Assembly: GCA_002304425.1 (NCBI GenBank)
Contig: NEUY01000002.1
Span: 1 to 46,635 of the forward strand
Origin: Opitutia bacterium Tous-C10FEB
GTDB lineage: Bacteria; Verrucomicrobiota; Verrucomicrobiia; Opitutales; Opitutaceae
Length of the DNA stretch: 46,635 nt
Direction: 5' to 3'
Both the position numbers and the translations under genes were made by a program. Position 1 is the first letter of the stretch; every line of letters starts with the position of its first letter. Below the pieces are notes generated by a model. It saw only the letters and a list, made by a program, of their open reading frames with translations. It made no database searches and had not been told where the DNA came from. Positions 20,824 through 30,071 of this stretch are shown here, piece after piece.

Positions 20824-21657
20824 TTATTTGTTGGGCGCGCCGGGCTCGATCGGCATGGGCGGCAAAGAAATCTTAAATAAATCGGGCGACTCAATTTTAG
20901 GCGGAGCGATATTCGTCAGGGGACTGGGGGCTAAAATTACCGCGGGAATTTTTTCCGGAGAGGGCGGTCCGACGTCAGGGTTTTTGACCAAGAGCGTAGC
21001 CCGAACGGTCGCCTGCGTGAGATCCTTGAGCAGTTCGGCGGCGCGCGCCTCGGCGGCGGCAATGTCCTTCGGGCGTTGGGTTAAGCGGGTGCGCACTTGC
21101 GCGGCGGCGCCCGAGGTGTCGCCAAATTTATTGGCGATCAATAACCAGGTTAGACTCTCGACGAGATCGCGTTTTACCCCGCGCGCGCTAGCTAACATGG
21201 CTCCGATATTATGCTGGGCTTCCATCACGCCGGCTTGGGCCGCGATCGTGTAATAGTCGAGTGCGCGGGGGTAATCGACGGGGACCCCGAGTCCGTCGTG
21301 ATAAATTTTTCCGAGTCGAAAGGTGGCATCATTGACTCCGCCCTGCGCGGCTTGAGTAAATAGCGCGATCGCCTGAGCCGTATCTTGCGCAACGCCGTCA
21401 GCTTCCAGCAGGCGAACGCCTAGCTCAAAACAGGCGGCGGCGTTACCCTGCGCGGCAAAATGCTGCAGTTCGGAGAGCGTCTTCCAGGCTGGTGGACGGC
21501 TCTTAGTTGAGAGCAAGACCGGGGCCGCATCTTCTGCGGTTGGCTGGCTGACGGTTGGCTTGGCGGCTAAGACGACCGCCGTCACGATGAGAGTGACGGC
21601 GGTTCGGTAGGCCGATAATGGACGCAAGGATAGGTTCAGCTGAACTAAGCGCACCAC
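20824..21657 (-). CDS. Sel1-repeat (tetratricopeptide-like) protein with N-terminal signal/TM segment
   Basis: Repeats such as ACFELGVRLLEADGVAQDTAQAIALFTQAAQGGVNDATFRLGKIYHDGLGVPVDYPRALDYYTIAAQAG. Confidence 0.85.
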   Translation of the reverse strand: MVRLVQLNLSLRPLSAYRTAVTLIVTAVVLAAKPTVSQPTAEDAAPVLLSTKSRPPAWKTLSELQHFAAQGNAAACFELGVRLLEADGVAQDTAQAIALFTQAAQGGVNDATFRLGKIYHDGLGVPVDYPRALDYYTIAAQAGVMEAQHNIGAMLASARGVKRDLVESLTWLLIANKFGDTSGAAAQVRTRLTQRPKDIAAAEARAAELLKDLTQATVRATLLVKNPDVGPPSPEKIPAVILAPSPLTNIAPPKIESPDLFKISLPPMPIEPGAPNK

Positions 21658-21662
21658 AAGGA

Positions 21663-22742
21663 TTACTCGGGCGTTCCGACCGTAGCGACGGCGCCGCCTT
21701 TAACTTTTTCGATAATACCAGCCTTCACTTTAGCCGCGAGATCGGGATTGGTCCGGAGCGCTTCCTTGGCGGCTTCGCGACCTTGACCGACTAAGTCACC
21801 ATTGTACGCGATCCACGCCCCTTTCTTTTCGAGTACCTTATGTTCAACGCCGAGATCAACGAGTGAACCGCTCGCAGAAATGCCTTCGTCGTACATAATA
21901 TCGAATTCTACCTCAGTAAATGGCGGGGCCACTTTGTTTTTAACGGCCTTCAACTTTGTACGATTGCCAATAACTTTACCTTCCGGCGTCTTGAGCTGAT
22001 CTTTGCGGCGAATATCGAGACGAACCGAAGCGAAGAATTTAAGCGCGCGACCGCCAGAAGTGGTCTCGGGGCTCCCAAACATAACGCCAATTTTTTCGCG
22101 GATTTGATTGGTGAAAATACAGACGCAATTCGTCTTGCTGACGACCGCGGTGAGGCGGCGCATGGCTTGCGACATCAGGCGGGCTTGGCTGCCCATGGTC
22201 ATGTCGCCCATTTGGCCATCAAGTTCGGCCTTCGTGATCAGGGCCGCGACTGAGTCGAGAATGATCACATCAATGGAGTTTGAACGAATGAGCGTCTCCA
22301 TGATGTTGAGCGCGTCTTCGCCCGAATCGGGTTGGGAGACGAGGAGGTCGTCGAGACTGACGCCAACGACGCGGGCATATTTGGGGTCAAGGGCATGTTC
22401 GACGTCGATAAAAGCGGCGAGGCCACCTTGCCGTTGGGCTTCGGCAATAACGCTCAAGCAAAAGGTGGTTTTACCGGAGGATTCTGGTCCGTAGATTTCG
22501 ATGATGCGTCCGCGGGGCAGGCCGCCGACGCCGAGCATGAGGTCGATGGCGAGGGAACCGGTTGAAAGCGTGTCGACCTTCATCTTGGCGTTGCTGCCGA
22601 GACGCATGATGGAGCCTTCGCCGAATTGTTTGGTGATTGAAGAGAGAGCGAGATCGATATTTTTCTCGCGGGCGGCGTTGGCAGATTTTTCTGCGGGGGC
22701 GAGGCGGGATTCGGTAGACTTGGATTTATCGGCTTTGGACAT
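21663..22742 (-). CDS. recA: Recombinase RecA
   Basis: [93 protein letters not shown]. Confidence 0.99.
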   Translation of the reverse strand: MSKADKSKSTESRLAPAEKSANAAREKNIDLALSSITKQFGEGSIMRLGSNAKMKVDTLSTGSLAIDLMLGVGGLPRGRIIEIYGPESSGKTTFCLSVIAEAQRQGGLAAFIDVEHALDPKYARVVGVSLDDLLVSQPDSGEDALNIMETLIRSNSIDVIILDSVAALITKAELDGQMGDMTMGSQARLMSQAMRRLTAVVSKTNCVCIFTNQIREKIGVMFGSPETTSGGRALKFFASVRLDIRRKDQLKTPEGKVIGNRTKLKAVKNKVAPPFTEVEFDIMYDEGISASGSLVDLGVEHKVLEKKGAWIAYNGDLVGQGREAAKEALRTNPDLAAKVKAGIIEKVKGGAVATVGTPE

Positions 22743-22816
22743 GGGGGAGGTTATGGTTTAAAAAGTTATTTTCACGGTGCGCGCCTAGCGTAATTCGGCA
22801 AGCGTGGAGTGGGTGA

Positions 22817-22838
22817 GAAAAGGCCTAAAATTAGGCCT
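22817..22838 (-). terminator. Putative Rho-independent terminator between the DUF486 relic and recA
   Basis: Inverted repeat AGGCCTAA (22821-22828)/TTAGGCCT (22831-22838), followed on the minus strand by TTTT. Confidence 0.55.
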
Positions 22839-22847
22839 GGAAGCGTT

Positions 22848-23116
22848 TCAGATAGCGGTGGCGGCGGGTTTATTGAATGCGAAAGCAAAATAAGCGGCGA
22901 GGGCCATGAAAAACAGGCTGCACGCGTAATTCCAGCGGAGTTTTTCCCCGAGGACGAGCGAGGCAAAGCCCACAAAGACGACCAAAGTGATGATTTCCTG
23001 CATAATTTTTAATTGGTAGCCGGTGAACTGGCGGTACTCCCAGCGTATTTTAAATGACCGCACCAAGCGCAGGTCATAAAAATATTAGAGAGGCTGAGTA
23101 ATAAAATGGTGCTCAT
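22848..23116 (-). pseudogene. DUF486 (DMT-superfamily small membrane protein) with internal frameshifting deletion
   Basis: N-terminal MSTILLLSLSNIFMTCAWCGHLKY in one frame (23116 down) and C-terminal EYRQFTGYQLKIMQEIITLVVFVGFASLVLGEKLRWNYACSLFFMALAAYFAFAF in another. The central segment is absent and the total length (269 nt) is not a multiple of 3. Confidence 0.75.
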
Positions 23117-23159
23117 GGGCCACAGGGTGCGCCGCCCGACTTCCTGCGCTAGGCGAAAA

Positions 23160-24173
23160 TTATTCCGTCAGGGCGTAAACGGCAAAAGAGGCCAACCAGT
23201 GGGCGCGGTTAAAATCTTCGGTGCTCAGCAAGGGGATCGCTGCTTCCAAATGGCGTCTAGCGGCTTCGCGCGCTCGATTTTGACGGGGATCAGATTCAGG
23301 CAAGGCGAGGGCGATGCGGCGCCAGCACCAGGCGCGATTTAAATTAAGACCGATGAGGTGAGCAATTTTCGGATCGTTTGGATTGCTCACGCGGACGGGG
23401 GTAAACAGTCGGACCGGTTCTCCCGTATGGAGATTGGGCAAAAAGCGCCCAAGCCAGCGGCTAAAATTTTCTGGGGGCAGCACCGAAGCCATCACTTCTG
23501 CTTCGGTGAGCGCGGGAGAGAGAAAGTCTTCGCCGGAGGGTTCCCATTGGGCGGAGTAGTTGGCATCATGACCAAACCAATAGGCCATGCGGCTCGTGCA
23601 AAAAAGTTTGAGCTCTTGATCGTCCGCCGCGCGCGTGTAGTCGATGGTGAGTTTAACCGCAAAGGCCGTGTTGTTGTGCACACCGTGTCGGACGGGGTGG
23701 GTGAGGGAATTCAGGTAGGTGAGTAGCCCCTCACGCATAACCGCGACGAGCGGCGCGAGGTTTTGCGCAAGCTTGGGATCATAATGGAATAATTCCTCGG
23801 CTAATTTTAATAACCAAGCCCAGCCATAGGGTCGCTCAAAAAATCCTCGGCCCGGAGAACGAAAATAGGCGGTCTCCACCGCTAGATTCTCAGCTGTCAG
23901 GTGTGCGTGCAGGACTCGGTCAATTTCTGCCCGTTCCGGGAGCTGGGGGAAAAGGCGCGCGAGGCGAGCCAGCATGCAGTGTTGGTGCACACAAGAGTGC
24001 CAGTCATAGCTGCCGTAAAATGCAGGATGGAGTGCGCGGGGCGCCCGCACATCTTCAGGTCCATTTAGGACGTGCTGGAGAAGGTGGGGGTATTCACGGC
24101 AAATATTCCGGAGACCAAGCTGCGCAAATTCGGAAGCTTGCGCGGGAGCGAGAAGAGGGAAGGCGGGTGACAC
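23160..24173 (-). CDS. DUF2891 domain-containing protein
   Basis: NICREYPHLLQHVLNGPEDVRAPRALHPAFYGSYDWHSCVHQHCMLARLARLFP...FRSPGRGFFERPYGWAWLLKLAEEL. Confidence 0.85.
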   Translation of the reverse strand: MSPAFPLLAPAQASEFAQLGLRNICREYPHLLQHVLNGPEDVRAPRALHPAFYGSYDWHSCVHQHCMLARLARLFPQLPERAEIDRVLHAHLTAENLAVETAYFRSPGRGFFERPYGWAWLLKLAEELFHYDPKLAQNLAPLVAVMREGLLTYLNSLTHPVRHGVHNNTAFAVKLTIDYTRAADDQELKLFCTSRMAYWFGHDANYSAQWEPSGEDFLSPALTEAEVMASVLPPENFSRWLGRFLPNLHTGEPVRLFTPVRVSNPNDPKIAHLIGLNLNRAWCWRRIALALPESDPRQNRAREAARRHLEAAIPLLSTEDFNRAHWLASFAVYALTE

Positions 24174-24251
24174 GAGCGAAAGGGAGAAAGTTTAAGTTGA
24201 AGTAGCACGGCTGACGCATAAGTTGTGCCGTCTCAACATCTCGACGACCTT

Positions 24252-24587
24252 ATGAAAATCAAAGCCTATCTCAAACCTCAATGCGGCTGGTCCAATGGCG
24301 TTCGCGCTATTATGGCCAAACACCAGCTGGCCTTTGAGGATATCGACATCATTAACCAGCGGGCCAATTACGAGGAAATGGTGCGTAAGTCTGGCCAACC
24401 GCTATCGCCCTGTGTCGAGATTGATGGGGTGATGCTCGCGGATATTTCTGGGGAGGAAGTTGAAAATTATATGCTAGCCAACAATTTGGTGAACGCCGGG
24501 GGGGCGCCCTTAACCGTTCCCACCAATGCCGGTTGCTCGCCCGAAGAGCATGAGCGCATGGCCGCTAAGCCCGTGCGCTTCTTCTAA
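24252..24587 (+). CDS. Glutaredoxin-like protein with CGWS active site
   Basis: MKIKAYLKPQCGWSNGVRAIMAKHQLAFEDIDIINQRANYEEMVRKSGQPLSPCVEIDGVML, a thioredoxin-fold pattern. Confidence 0.8.
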   Translation: MKIKAYLKPQCGWSNGVRAIMAKHQLAFEDIDIINQRANYEEMVRKSGQPLSPCVEIDGVMLADISGEEVENYMLANNLVNAGGAPLTVPTNAGCSPEEHERMAAKPVRFF

Positions 24588-24611
24588 GACCCTGATTTTG
24601 CATTAAGCCGG

Positions 24612-24639
24612 CGCCGGACTCATGGGAGTCCGGCGTTTT
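24612..24639 (+). terminator. Rho-independent terminator downstream of the glutaredoxin
   Basis: Perfect 10-bp stem CGCCGGACTC (24612-24621)/GAGTCCGGCG (24626-24635) followed by TTTT. Confidence 0.75.
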
Positions 24640-24659
24640 GCTTTGGGGGGTCGGCTTGC

Positions 24660-25895
24660 TTAATAAAGAATCCGCGCGCGCAGGGTGCCGGGCACACTTT
24701 GCAGCTCATCAATCGCGATTTTGCCGGCGGCGGTGTCCACATCCATCACACAGTAACCAATATGCTCGGTTGTTTGCAGATATTGGGCCGAAATATTTAC
24801 TTTATGCCGACTGAAGCGCTCGTTGATGTGCGCCAGCACTCCAGGAATATTCCGGTGGATATGTAGCAGGCGGGTTTTACCGGTGCCCGCATGTTCGGGC
24901 AGATTAACCTCAGGGAAATTAACCGCCGTCATCGTGGACCCGTTGTCTGAATAGCGGATTAATTTTTCTGCTACCTCCGTGCCGATGTTGGCCTGCGCTT
25001 CGACGGTGGAACCACCGATGTGCGGGGTAAGAATTACGTTATCAAATTTTCGTAGTGGGGACAGGAACTCCTCGTCATTACCCGTTGGCTCGACCGGAAA
25101 AACATCGAGGGCAGCGCCGGCGAGCTGATCATGCTCCAAGGCTTCAGCGAGTGCCGGAATATCTACGATGGTCCCGCGGGCCGCGTTGATCAGGTGGGCC
25201 CCTTTTTTCATTAGGGCCAGCTGAGCGCGCCCGATGAGATTTTTAGTGGCGGCAGTTTCGGGCACGTGCAGCGAGACGATATCGCTTTCGGCCAGCAGGC
25301 GGGCGAGTTTCGGGACCGGGCGGGCGTTTCCCAGAGGGAGTTTACCCATAATATCGTAATACAGCACCCGCATCCCAAGATGTTCGGCGAGCACTCCTAA
25401 TTGGGTGCCGATGTGGCCGTAGCCGACAATGCCGAGCGTCTTGCCCCGTACTTCCACGCTGCCTGCGGCGCTCTTAGTCCAACCGCCGCGATGGACCAAT
25501 GCATTTTTTTCGGGAATGCCGCGTAAGAGCATGATGATTTCCCCGAGGACCAATTCAGCGACGCTCCGGGTATTAGAGTAAGGGGCGTTAAAGACGGGGA
25601 TGCCACGTTTGGCGGCGGCGGCGAGATCGACTTGATTTGTACCGATGCAAAAACAGCCAATTGCCGTAAGTTTGGGTGCGGCGGCGAGAATTTCATCAGT
25701 TAATTCGGTCCGCGAGCGAATGCCAAGAAAGTGCACATCTTTGAGGGCGGCTTTCAGCGCATCGTCGGTCAGCGATTTGGGCAGGTTACGGACGGCGGTG
25801 TAACCAGCTTGGGCCAGCGCGGTCGTGGCCTGAGCGTGGACGCCTTCTAAAAAAAGAAATTCAATGCGCCGTTTATCGAAAGAGAGCTTTTGCAT
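24660..25895 (-). CDS. serA: D-3-phosphoglycerate dehydrogenase (ACT domain)
   Basis: Likely start MQKLSFDKRRIEFLFLEGVHAQATTALAQAGY. LGIVGYGHIGTQLGVLAEHLGM, INAARGTIVD, C-terminal ACT domain GVLAHINERFSRHKVNISAQYLQT. Confidence 0.95.
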   Translation of the reverse strand: MQKLSFDKRRIEFLFLEGVHAQATTALAQAGYTAVRNLPKSLTDDALKAALKDVHFLGIRSRTELTDEILAAAPKLTAIGCFCIGTNQVDLAAAAKRGIPVFNAPYSNTRSVAELVLGEIIMLLRGIPEKNALVHRGGWTKSAAGSVEVRGKTLGIVGYGHIGTQLGVLAEHLGMRVLYYDIMGKLPLGNARPVPKLARLLAESDIVSLHVPETAATKNLIGRAQLALMKKGAHLINAARGTIVDIPALAEALEHDQLAGAALDVFPVEPTGNDEEFLSPLRKFDNVILTPHIGGSTVEAQANIGTEVAEKLIRYSDNGSTMTAVNFPEVNLPEHAGTGKTRLLHIHRNIPGVLAHINERFSRHKVNISAQYLQTTEHIGYCVMDVDTAAGKIAIDELQSVPGTLRARILY

Positions 25896-25988
25896 GCTGC
25901 GGCCACTTTTACTGTATTTAGTTAACGAGCAAGTCTGGGCTCCGCGCGTGAGGCGCGGCTTGCCACGGAGGCTTCCCTGCATTCGATT

Positions 25989-26459
25989 GTGGTCGCGATG
26001 TTAGCCCAACCCATTCCTGGCTCTTCCGGAGAAGTGTTGCGTAGTTTGCCGTCGGCTTATCAGCCGCATGCGGCGACTGGGCTCCTGCATTTGCCCCGCT
26101 TTCTCGCCAAGTGTAAGTATATCAAAGAGCATGGCGCTTTGCCGGCGAGTTATGCGAAAAATTTTAAACGGGGGATGGACCGTTTCCTCTGCCTGCATCT
26201 GGGGATCGATCCGGCCGCCGTGGAAAAAATTGTGCTAACCTCAACGACGGAGGCTGAAATAGAGGCGCAGTTAAAAGAACTGCTACCGGGCGATCTCCGC
26301 GTCGCTAAATGGAACCGTAATTACGTGCAAAAAGGCATGACGCCCAGTGGCCGGGAATTTCTCAAGGAAGCGCTCACCAATATGGGTTGTGCTGATCGCG
26401 TGGACCAGATTACCAGCGTCGTCGATCTCATGGAGTTCGACGAGGGCCGAATTGAATAG
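25989..26459 (+). CDS. DUF5069 domain-containing protein
   Basis: TGLLHLPRFLAKCKYIKEHGALPASYAKNFKRGMDRFLCLHLGI...VDLMEFDEGRI. Confidence 0.8.
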   Translation: MVAMLAQPIPGSSGEVLRSLPSAYQPHAATGLLHLPRFLAKCKYIKEHGALPASYAKNFKRGMDRFLCLHLGIDPAAVEKIVLTSTTEAEIEAQLKELLPGDLRVAKWNRNYVQKGMTPSGREFLKEALTNMGCADRVDQITSVVDLMEFDEGRIE

Positions 26460-26678
26460 CGCCCCAAAGGCTTATACGGGCGGCGGCTATTCAATTAATC
26501 GGGGCTAATTAATGCTCGTGCGTGGACGCGCCTTGGTCCTTTGACGTAAAACAGCTTCCGGTTGATAAATATTAAATTGTTATCAATAAGCATTTTGTAG
26601 ATTACGCCTTGGCATTATCAGGGACAAAGTATTTTTGATTTGATTCGATATTATCATGAGTAAAGATATATAGTAAGA

Positions 26679-26731
26679 ATCGCTAGAGGGTTTTCGCCCG
26701 CCGGGCTCTGAGACTACTTTAGCGATCTTTT
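26679..26731 (+). promoter_or_regulatory. Candidate structured 5' leader element of metY (attenuator/riboregulator-like hairpin)
   Basis: Outer stem ATCGCTA (26679-26685)/TAGCGAT (26720-26726) followed by CTTTTT. Inner complementarity AGAG/CTCT and GCCC/GGGC. ATG at 26762. Confidence 0.45.
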
Positions 26732-26761
26732 TCGGCCTAAAAATCCAACTCCGCGCTCCTT

Positions 26762-28051
26762 ATGAAATTCGAAACTCTCTGTCTGCATGGTGGCCAAGTA
26801 GCTGATCCGACTACGGGGGCTTGTGCGGTGCCGATTTATCGGACCACCGCGTTTGTTTTCAAAAACACCGAACACGCCGCCAATCTTTTCGCGTTAAAGG
26901 AGCTGGGGAATATTTACACGCGCCTGATGAACCCGACGACCGATGTGCTCGAGAAGCGCGTCTGCTTGTTAGAGGGGGCTCATCCGATGGCGGGTCTTGG
27001 GCTGGCTTCGGGAACGAGCGCGGTATTCTACGCGATCATCAATTTGGCGCAGGCCGGGGATAATATTGTATCGGCGCGCAATCTTTACGGCGGCACCTAC
27101 ACGCAATTCGCGAATATTTTACCCGCCTTAGGGATTACGGTGCGGTTTGTGGATTCAAACGATCCGGCCAATTACGCTGAAGCCATCGATGGTAAAACCC
27201 GCGCCCTCTTTTGCGAGACGGTCAGCAATCCGGCGTTAGAGGTGACCGATTTAAAAGCGGTGGCCGATATCGCCCACGCGCATGGCCTCCCGCTCATCGT
27301 CGACAGCACCTTCAGCACGCCTTATCTAACCCGGCCGCTGGAGCATGGCGCTGATATTGTGGTGCACTCGCTGACTAAGTGGTTTGGTGGCCATGGCACG
27401 GGGCTCGGCGGCGTGGTGGTGGACAGCGGAAAATTTAACTGGGCGGGAGGCAAACATCCGCTCTTTGATCAACCGGACGCTTCCTATCATGGTTTGCGCT
27501 GGGGTCACGATCTCCCGGCGGGTTTAGCGCCGCTCGCTTATATTCTGCGGATGCGGACGGTGCCGCTGCGTAATCTAGGGGCATGCATCGCGCCCGATAA
27601 TGCGTGGCTCTTCCTGCAGGGGATTGAGACTTTGCCGCTGCGGATGGAGCGTCATTGCAGTAATTCGCTCGCGGTTGCGCAGCATTTGCAGTCACACGCT
27701 GGGGTTACGTGGGTGCGCTATCCCGGATTAAAAAATGATCCCGAGTACGCCAAAAATCAGCGCTACCTCGCGGGGAAAGGGGGCGGCATGGTGGTATTCG
27801 GCATCAAGGGCGGGAAGACAGCCGGCCAGAAATTCATCGATCACCTAAAACTTTTTTCGCACGTGGCTAATGTCGGTGATGCGCGCAGTCTCGCGATTCA
27901 TAGCGCGACCACGACGCATAGTCAGCTGAGTGAGTCCGCGCAAATTGCCGGTGGGATCACCGCTGACCTCGTGCGCCTCAGTATCGGCCTGGAAAATATC
28001 GCCGATATCATCGCCGACCTCGACCAAGCCCTCGCGGCGGCCACAAAGTGA
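26762..28051 (+). CDS. metY: O-acetylhomoserine aminocarboxypropyltransferase/cysteine synthase family
   Basis: [107 protein letters not shown]. Confidence 0.95.
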   Translation: MKFETLCLHGGQVADPTTGACAVPIYRTTAFVFKNTEHAANLFALKELGNIYTRLMNPTTDVLEKRVCLLEGAHPMAGLGLASGTSAVFYAIINLAQAGDNIVSARNLYGGTYTQFANILPALGITVRFVDSNDPANYAEAIDGKTRALFCETVSNPALEVTDLKAVADIAHAHGLPLIVDSTFSTPYLTRPLEHGADIVVHSLTKWFGGHGTGLGGVVVDSGKFNWAGGKHPLFDQPDASYHGLRWGHDLPAGLAPLAYILRMRTVPLRNLGACIAPDNAWLFLQGIETLPLRMERHCSNSLAVAQHLQSHAGVTWVRYPGLKNDPEYAKNQRYLAGKGGGMVVFGIKGGKTAGQKFIDHLKLFSHVANVGDARSLAIHSATTTHSQLSESAQIAGGITADLVRLSIGLENIADIIADLDQALAAATK

Positions 28052-28113
28052 ACGGTGGGCGGTCGGCTAGGCTGCCCTTGAGGCGCTGGGCTGGCTGCCG
28101 CCGCCGTTGGGCA

Positions 28114-28485
28114 TCAAGCCGCGGTGATCAAAGACAGGCTGACGCTTAGAATTAGCATCACCAAGGCGGGTAAATTCTTTTTAAGCGGATCGCGAATTCT
28201 GAAGTGCATAAATATTGCCCCCACCATGAGGCCGACGATCAAGAGCGCGGCAGGCAGCACCCAGTGGGGGTGCCATAGTCCGATGATTAGGGCTAGGCCG
28301 GCGCCGATTTTCAAGAGTCCGACCAAATAGGTGGACCACCGCGGGAGGCCGTACGCCAAAAATTCTTCAGGCATCGTCCCCGCGGCGCCGCCGCGGTACG
28401 GAGTCGATTGGGAGAAGCGCAAGAGCCAGACGTTAAATAAGCCGAGCGCGATGACAACCTGGAGAATAGAGGTGATAGTTTGCAT
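28114..28485 (-). CDS. DoxX-like family membrane protein
   Basis: Four-TM pattern: PRWSTYLVGLLKIGAGLALIIGLWHPHWVLPAALLIVGLMVGAIFMHFRIRDPLKKNLPALVML. Confidence 0.7.
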   Translation of the reverse strand: MQTITSILQVVIALGLFNVWLLRFSQSTPYRGGAAGTMPEEFLAYGLPRWSTYLVGLLKIGAGLALIIGLWHPHWVLPAALLIVGLMVGAIFMHFRIRDPLKKNLPALVMLILSVSLSLITAA

Positions 28486-28508
28486 TTATAGAAGATTAGA
28501 ATTTACCC

Positions 28509-28919
28509 ATGGGACGTAGTGAGCAACCGCCTGACCTAAAAAGCAAAGTGCATTTTTTAATTACTCTCATCCAAGGAATTTTGATTATCTCCTTCGGCTG
28601 GTACGGGCTCAGTTGCTGGCGATCGAGTCGGATGGTCCTAGAATTTGAGCGTTACGGCATGGCGCGTTGGCGCCGTCTGACCGGCGCGCTGCAACTGCTC
28701 GCCAGCCTTGGTCTTAGTGCGGGCTATTTCTATCCAATGCTTTTATTCGCGGCGGCGGCCGGACTGAGCGGGATGATGTTTTTCGCGGTGCTCGTACGTT
28801 GGCGAATTCGCGACTCGTTGGTGGCAACCCTGCCCGCGTTAATTTTCTTGGGGCTCAATCTTTGGCTAACCCTTACCACTTGGCCGTCAGGGGGTGTCCT
28901 GCCCGCGATAAGACCTTAA
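28509..28919 (+). CDS. DoxX-like family membrane protein (divergent paralog)
   Basis: MARWRRLTGALQLLASLGLSAGYFYPMLLFAAAAGLSGMMFFAVLVRWRIRDSLVATLPALIFLGLNLWL, which parallels 28114-28485. Confidence 0.65.
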   Translation: MGRSEQPPDLKSKVHFLITLIQGILIISFGWYGLSCWRSSRMVLEFERYGMARWRRLTGALQLLASLGLSAGYFYPMLLFAAAAGLSGMMFFAVLVRWRIRDSLVATLPALIFLGLNLWLTLTTWPSGGVLPAIRP

Positions 28920-28940
28920 TTCCGCAGGGTACACCGCCAC

Positions 28941-30014
28941 TTAAAGCGGGGCAAGCGCTCGGTCTGAGCCGATGGTGCGGCGGAGCGAAGCGAGATTTTC
29001 TTGGACGAGGGCGCCCATCGATTCGCAGCGGAGATAGCTGTCGGACTGGAAATGCTCCGCGAGTCCGGCCCGCAGGGTTTGGATGTGTTCGAGCGGGGCG
29101 ATGGGATCACGCGTCATGACTGCGAGCAGCGGGTTGAGCCGACCTGTGGCGAGTTCGGCCCGATGTAACATGAGCGACTGTTCTTCACGCTGATACTGTA
29201 AGGCAGTTTGGCGGTGAATATGTTTATCGCAGAAACGAACCAGGGTCGCGTTTTCTTTAAAAAATTGCGGCAGGTAAAAATTCTTTTTCCCACTGTAACT
29301 TTGTTGGTCAAAATCCATCGCGCGGATACGAATCTGCGAATCCTCGAAATCGGGCGTGATCACCACGACGTAATTATAGCTGCGCATATCACCTAAGAGG
29401 CGGATGAAGCAGCGCTCGTTGAATTTCACGAGTTCTTTAGCGATGCGGATGGGTTTTAACTCCGGGCGGTCGAGCCAGCGCTCGCTGAAGGTATCGGCTG
29501 GGATGCCGGCGATGTGCTCTTCCACTAGCGTGCATTGGTGCGTCAGAAAATTTAGCCGATTGGGGGAGAGGAGATGTTCGAGCTCCAATCCATAGACGCG
29601 GGAAGCATCGGCTTTTTTAATATAAAAATAATCCTGATTGTCGTTGTAAGCATTAACGATCCGGATGCGAAACGGCGTCGAATTGCCAAAGCTGCAAAAA
29701 TCTACCCGATCGATATATAGATGCTCCATGACGGAAAAGTCGCCATTCACGCGGAGCAGGGCATAAATAAGTTTCAAGCCTTCGTTCAGCGCCGGCATAT
29801 CTTCCGCGCGGTAGGCCACCGTTTCCCACAGGGTGTTGCGACCGACGGAATCGAGCAGCGGCACCGAGGTGTGAAATTCGCGGAGTCGTTCGTACGTTAC
29901 TGGCAATTCCCGCTCGCGGCGGAATTGTTTTAAATAATGACGCAGCGCCTCCCCAATCGGATAGCTGGGTTTTTTTAGCGTCCGCACCCGGAGAGGATCA
30001 AGCGCTTCGTCCAT
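28941..30014 (-). CDS. Conserved hypothetical protein, possibly protein-kinase-like fold
   Basis: YFYIKKADASRVYGLELEHLLSPNRLNFLTHQCTLVEEHIAGIPADTF...ERCFIRLLGDMRSYNYVVVITPDFEDSQIRIRAMDFDQQSYSGKKNFYLPQFFKEN. Confidence 0.8.
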   Translation of the reverse strand: MDEALDPLRVRTLKKPSYPIGEALRHYLKQFRRERELPVTYERLREFHTSVPLLDSVGRNTLWETVAYRAEDMPALNEGLKLIYALLRVNGDFSVMEHLYIDRVDFCSFGNSTPFRIRIVNAYNDNQDYFYIKKADASRVYGLELEHLLSPNRLNFLTHQCTLVEEHIAGIPADTFSERWLDRPELKPIRIAKELVKFNERCFIRLLGDMRSYNYVVVITPDFEDSQIRIRAMDFDQQSYSGKKNFYLPQFFKENATLVRFCDKHIHRQTALQYQREEQSLMLHRAELATGRLNPLLAVMTRDPIAPLEHIQTLRAGLAEHFQSDSYLRCESMGALVQENLASLRRTIGSDRALAPL

Positions 30015-30071
30015 GGGGCTCAGCTTACGACGGAAGGTTGGCGTGGCAAGAGTCCGTCGTGGGTCACTCGC

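Noticed and set aside
24192-24398. Minus-strand ORF over the glutaredoxin start
   Set aside because: Antisense to the clearly coding glutaredoxin and without recognisable domain features.
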